NCBI RefSeq assembly: GCF_050947875.1
Contig: NW_027460346.1
Span: 2,422,000-2,485,999 of the forward strand
DNA: 64,000 nucleotides
From: Dermacentor variabilis
Taxonomy: Eukaryota; Arthropoda; Arachnida; Ixodida; Ixodidae
Direction: 5' to 3'
Shown one piece after another: positions 48,301 through 51,300 of the stretch. A model generated the notes under the pieces. The model worked only from the letters and a program-made list of their open reading frames with translations, was not told the origin of the DNA and ran no database searches. The first letter of the stretch is position 1. Each line of letters opens with the position of its first letter. A program made the translations under genes and the position numbers.

Positions 48301-51300
48301 GAGGTGGCAATGTGCAAGTTGTTTCAGCCCGCTGCACGTGTTTCGATCCACCCATGGTTTGCCGCCCTTCAGAGAACCAGTGAGGACAGCGCTAACCAAC
48401 CGTGAACTTCCTTTGGAGAACTTGACTACGGCGGCGTTAATCCTCCATGCGCCTCGTTCGGAGAACAGGTGAAAGGCAGCTCTGGAAATTAGAGGCGCCG
48501 GCTGGGGTCGGGCGTGGCCACCTGGCTACGGGGACGCAGAACAATGGACACGACGACGACTGCGCTGCAAAGGTCGTCTGCCCGCGGAGGGGGCACTGAA
48601 ACCTGTGTGTGCGTGTGTGTGTTTGTAAACCGTCCTGCAGAGAGGCGGCTTGTTTACGATGACATCGAACGTTGTGTCTCACCTAGGGATCTAGGGAACG
48701 CGAAGTGTTTAAAAACGGCTGTTGTCGGCTGCGTCGTCGTACTCATGCCGAGTGTGCTTGGAGCTGCGTGCTCGCATGCTGTATGCTTCGTCTTGCGTGC
48801 TCCATGTGGCAGTCACGCTAGACTGTGTAAATGTATCCCATGTTCAACTGTAAATAAATCCTGCTCGCCTAGTCCTGTCGCCCCAAGTTCCTCCGATCGT
48901 CCTACAAGCCCGACTCCAAATCTGACAGTATGTGGTAATGTGTACATATGGGTCACTTTTCAACGATCATGCCGACATGGGTCATTGTAGAAGCAGGACT
49001 GGCTAGGTACCGCTGTTCAATGAAACGCTTTTGACGGCGACTTGGAGCACTGGGTATATGCTACTTGGTCTGTGCTGGTCTTCAATAGACCTCATTTATG
49101 CTACCTTGGGTCACTGGGTATGTGCCAGTAGGTGTGTGTGCCGTTTTCAATGAATATCTTTGATGGCAACTTGGATAACTAGGTAGTTACTACGGGAATG
49201 TGCCGTTCTAATGTGCAGTTGAACATACAATCAAACGTGTGTCACAAGGTTTCCTCAAGGACAGCAACCCGACACTTTATCAGGCTGCACCACAAATTCG
49301 CTGGTTATGTGCCGCTTTTCAATCAACGCCCTTCGCTCGCCCACTGTCACATACCAGGTGTCCGGCGTTCACAGCTGTGCCATGAATGCACCAGGTTTGT
49401 GTCGCTCTTTAGTGAACCTCTCGTCAGCTTGGGTCACCAAGTATATGCATGCCACTGAGTGGCACTTACGAGTAGAGGTGTACAAATAGCGATTTTTGAG
49501 ACTGAATTGAAAACGAATTGAATAGTGCCAGAAGCAAATCGAATTGAATATAGAATAATTTTCGAATAGTTCTAATAATGAACAGCCGTTATCACAATTA
49601 ATATAAAGAGGTGTTCACATTCTAGTATTCTTGAAGCTAGCAAGTTTCTTCCTTTACATAGCACCTCATGAAACATTGTTTTCTAAATGCACAAATGGAG
49701 CATTAGTAGCAAAGTAGTAGTTTCTTCGCATGCACAGGGTTCTTCAGAGAGTGTGAATGATCACTGTATGTACCGTATTTACTCGAAGCTAGGCCAGCTC
49801 CGATTCTAAGCCGACCCCCGAATGTTGGAAGCCAGAAAAAAATTTTTTTTAAACTTACCTTGAATGTAGGCCGAACAAAAGAAAATGAGGACAGCGTTTA
49901 CAAAATGATAACAGCATTTATTTAATATGAACATGCCGAGCTCACTCTACGTCGTCACCACCGTTAGCCTCGCCCCCATAGCCCAGCCCACACATACGCT
50001 TGCGGACATGCGCAAGCTTGCGTCCGCGCGCCCATGCATGCACACAGGTCGAAGCACGGCGCCATCTTGGTGAACATCTCCTCTCCGTTATTGTGCGCTT
50101 ATCTTCCTTATCGCTGTCATCTCCTCGTTGCAGCACATTCAAAAGTGTCTCCCGTTGCCCCTTCCAAGAGAGAGAGAGAAACAACTATTTGCCACTGCAG
50201 GGTTGGAAATAAGGGCAGGTAGGCCTAGTGTGGCTCCAAGGTGGGGGCGACGTCTTGGGCCCACGAGACGAGTGCCAGTTGTGTTTTCTTGTCTGCTATT
50301 GTCAGCAGCTGGTTCCAATCCTCCTCGGAGGGAGCTGGCACTAATGATTGTGGGGGAGGGTTACCCTCGCATCCCTTCCAACGACGGACGTTTTTCTCAT
50401 CGATGCTGAAGTCTCGCCTGGCCTACTACGACTCTGTGGCTAGCACAACTTTTCATTAGAAAGCGGCACTATAGTGTGCCATTACAATAACGCCATACTG
50501 CACACTGATACCGCCAATACCACCGATACCATAGAACCAGCTCCAATACGACACAGGTCAAAGCGACGACATTGCTCGTGTACACGTACTATAGTTGGCT
50601 ACTGGCCCAGCTAGTAGCGGCTGCGATACTGTTTCTAGATGGCGCTAGCTATGGACCATATTTATCATTTACAGTTACAAAATAGCGTGTTTTTTAAAAT
50701 CCTCGAATCTAAGCTAACCCTAGAGTTTTGTATATGATTATTTCGAAAAAACTATTGGCCTAGATTCAAATAAATACGGTACAGGGTGTTTCAGTGAACA
50801 CTTTCAAAAATTCTTAAAAAGGTTGCCTGTAGCAGATAGCACAATTCTAATTCATGAGATGTTCTACTCAAAGCGGCAGACACTACTTGCAAAAAGAAAT
50901 TGAATGCATAATCGCCTAATTAACAAACATTCACTAATTAACTTTTAAACTAATTACCTTATGGTCCATATTGCAATTTAAAAATTCTAGCCATGGAGTT
51001 GGGAAGGCAGATACACTTGGAATGAATTATCGGGACGACACGAGTTTCGAGATAGTAATTTGCGGAGAAATGCATTGGCGTTCCAGTTACTTTTCTGCTT
51101 GAATACATAAAACAACATTTTTAAAGAAAGTTGACCTTTTCAGATATTCGAAAAGTATTTGAAAAATATTCATATTTACAAATAGTGACTATTCAATTCA
51201 AAGACCAAATCAAGTAGGACACTATTTGATTCGTTAGTCAAAAGTTTCGAATATTTGCACACCCCTATGTATGAGGGAACAAGGGAACGATTCGAGGGAA

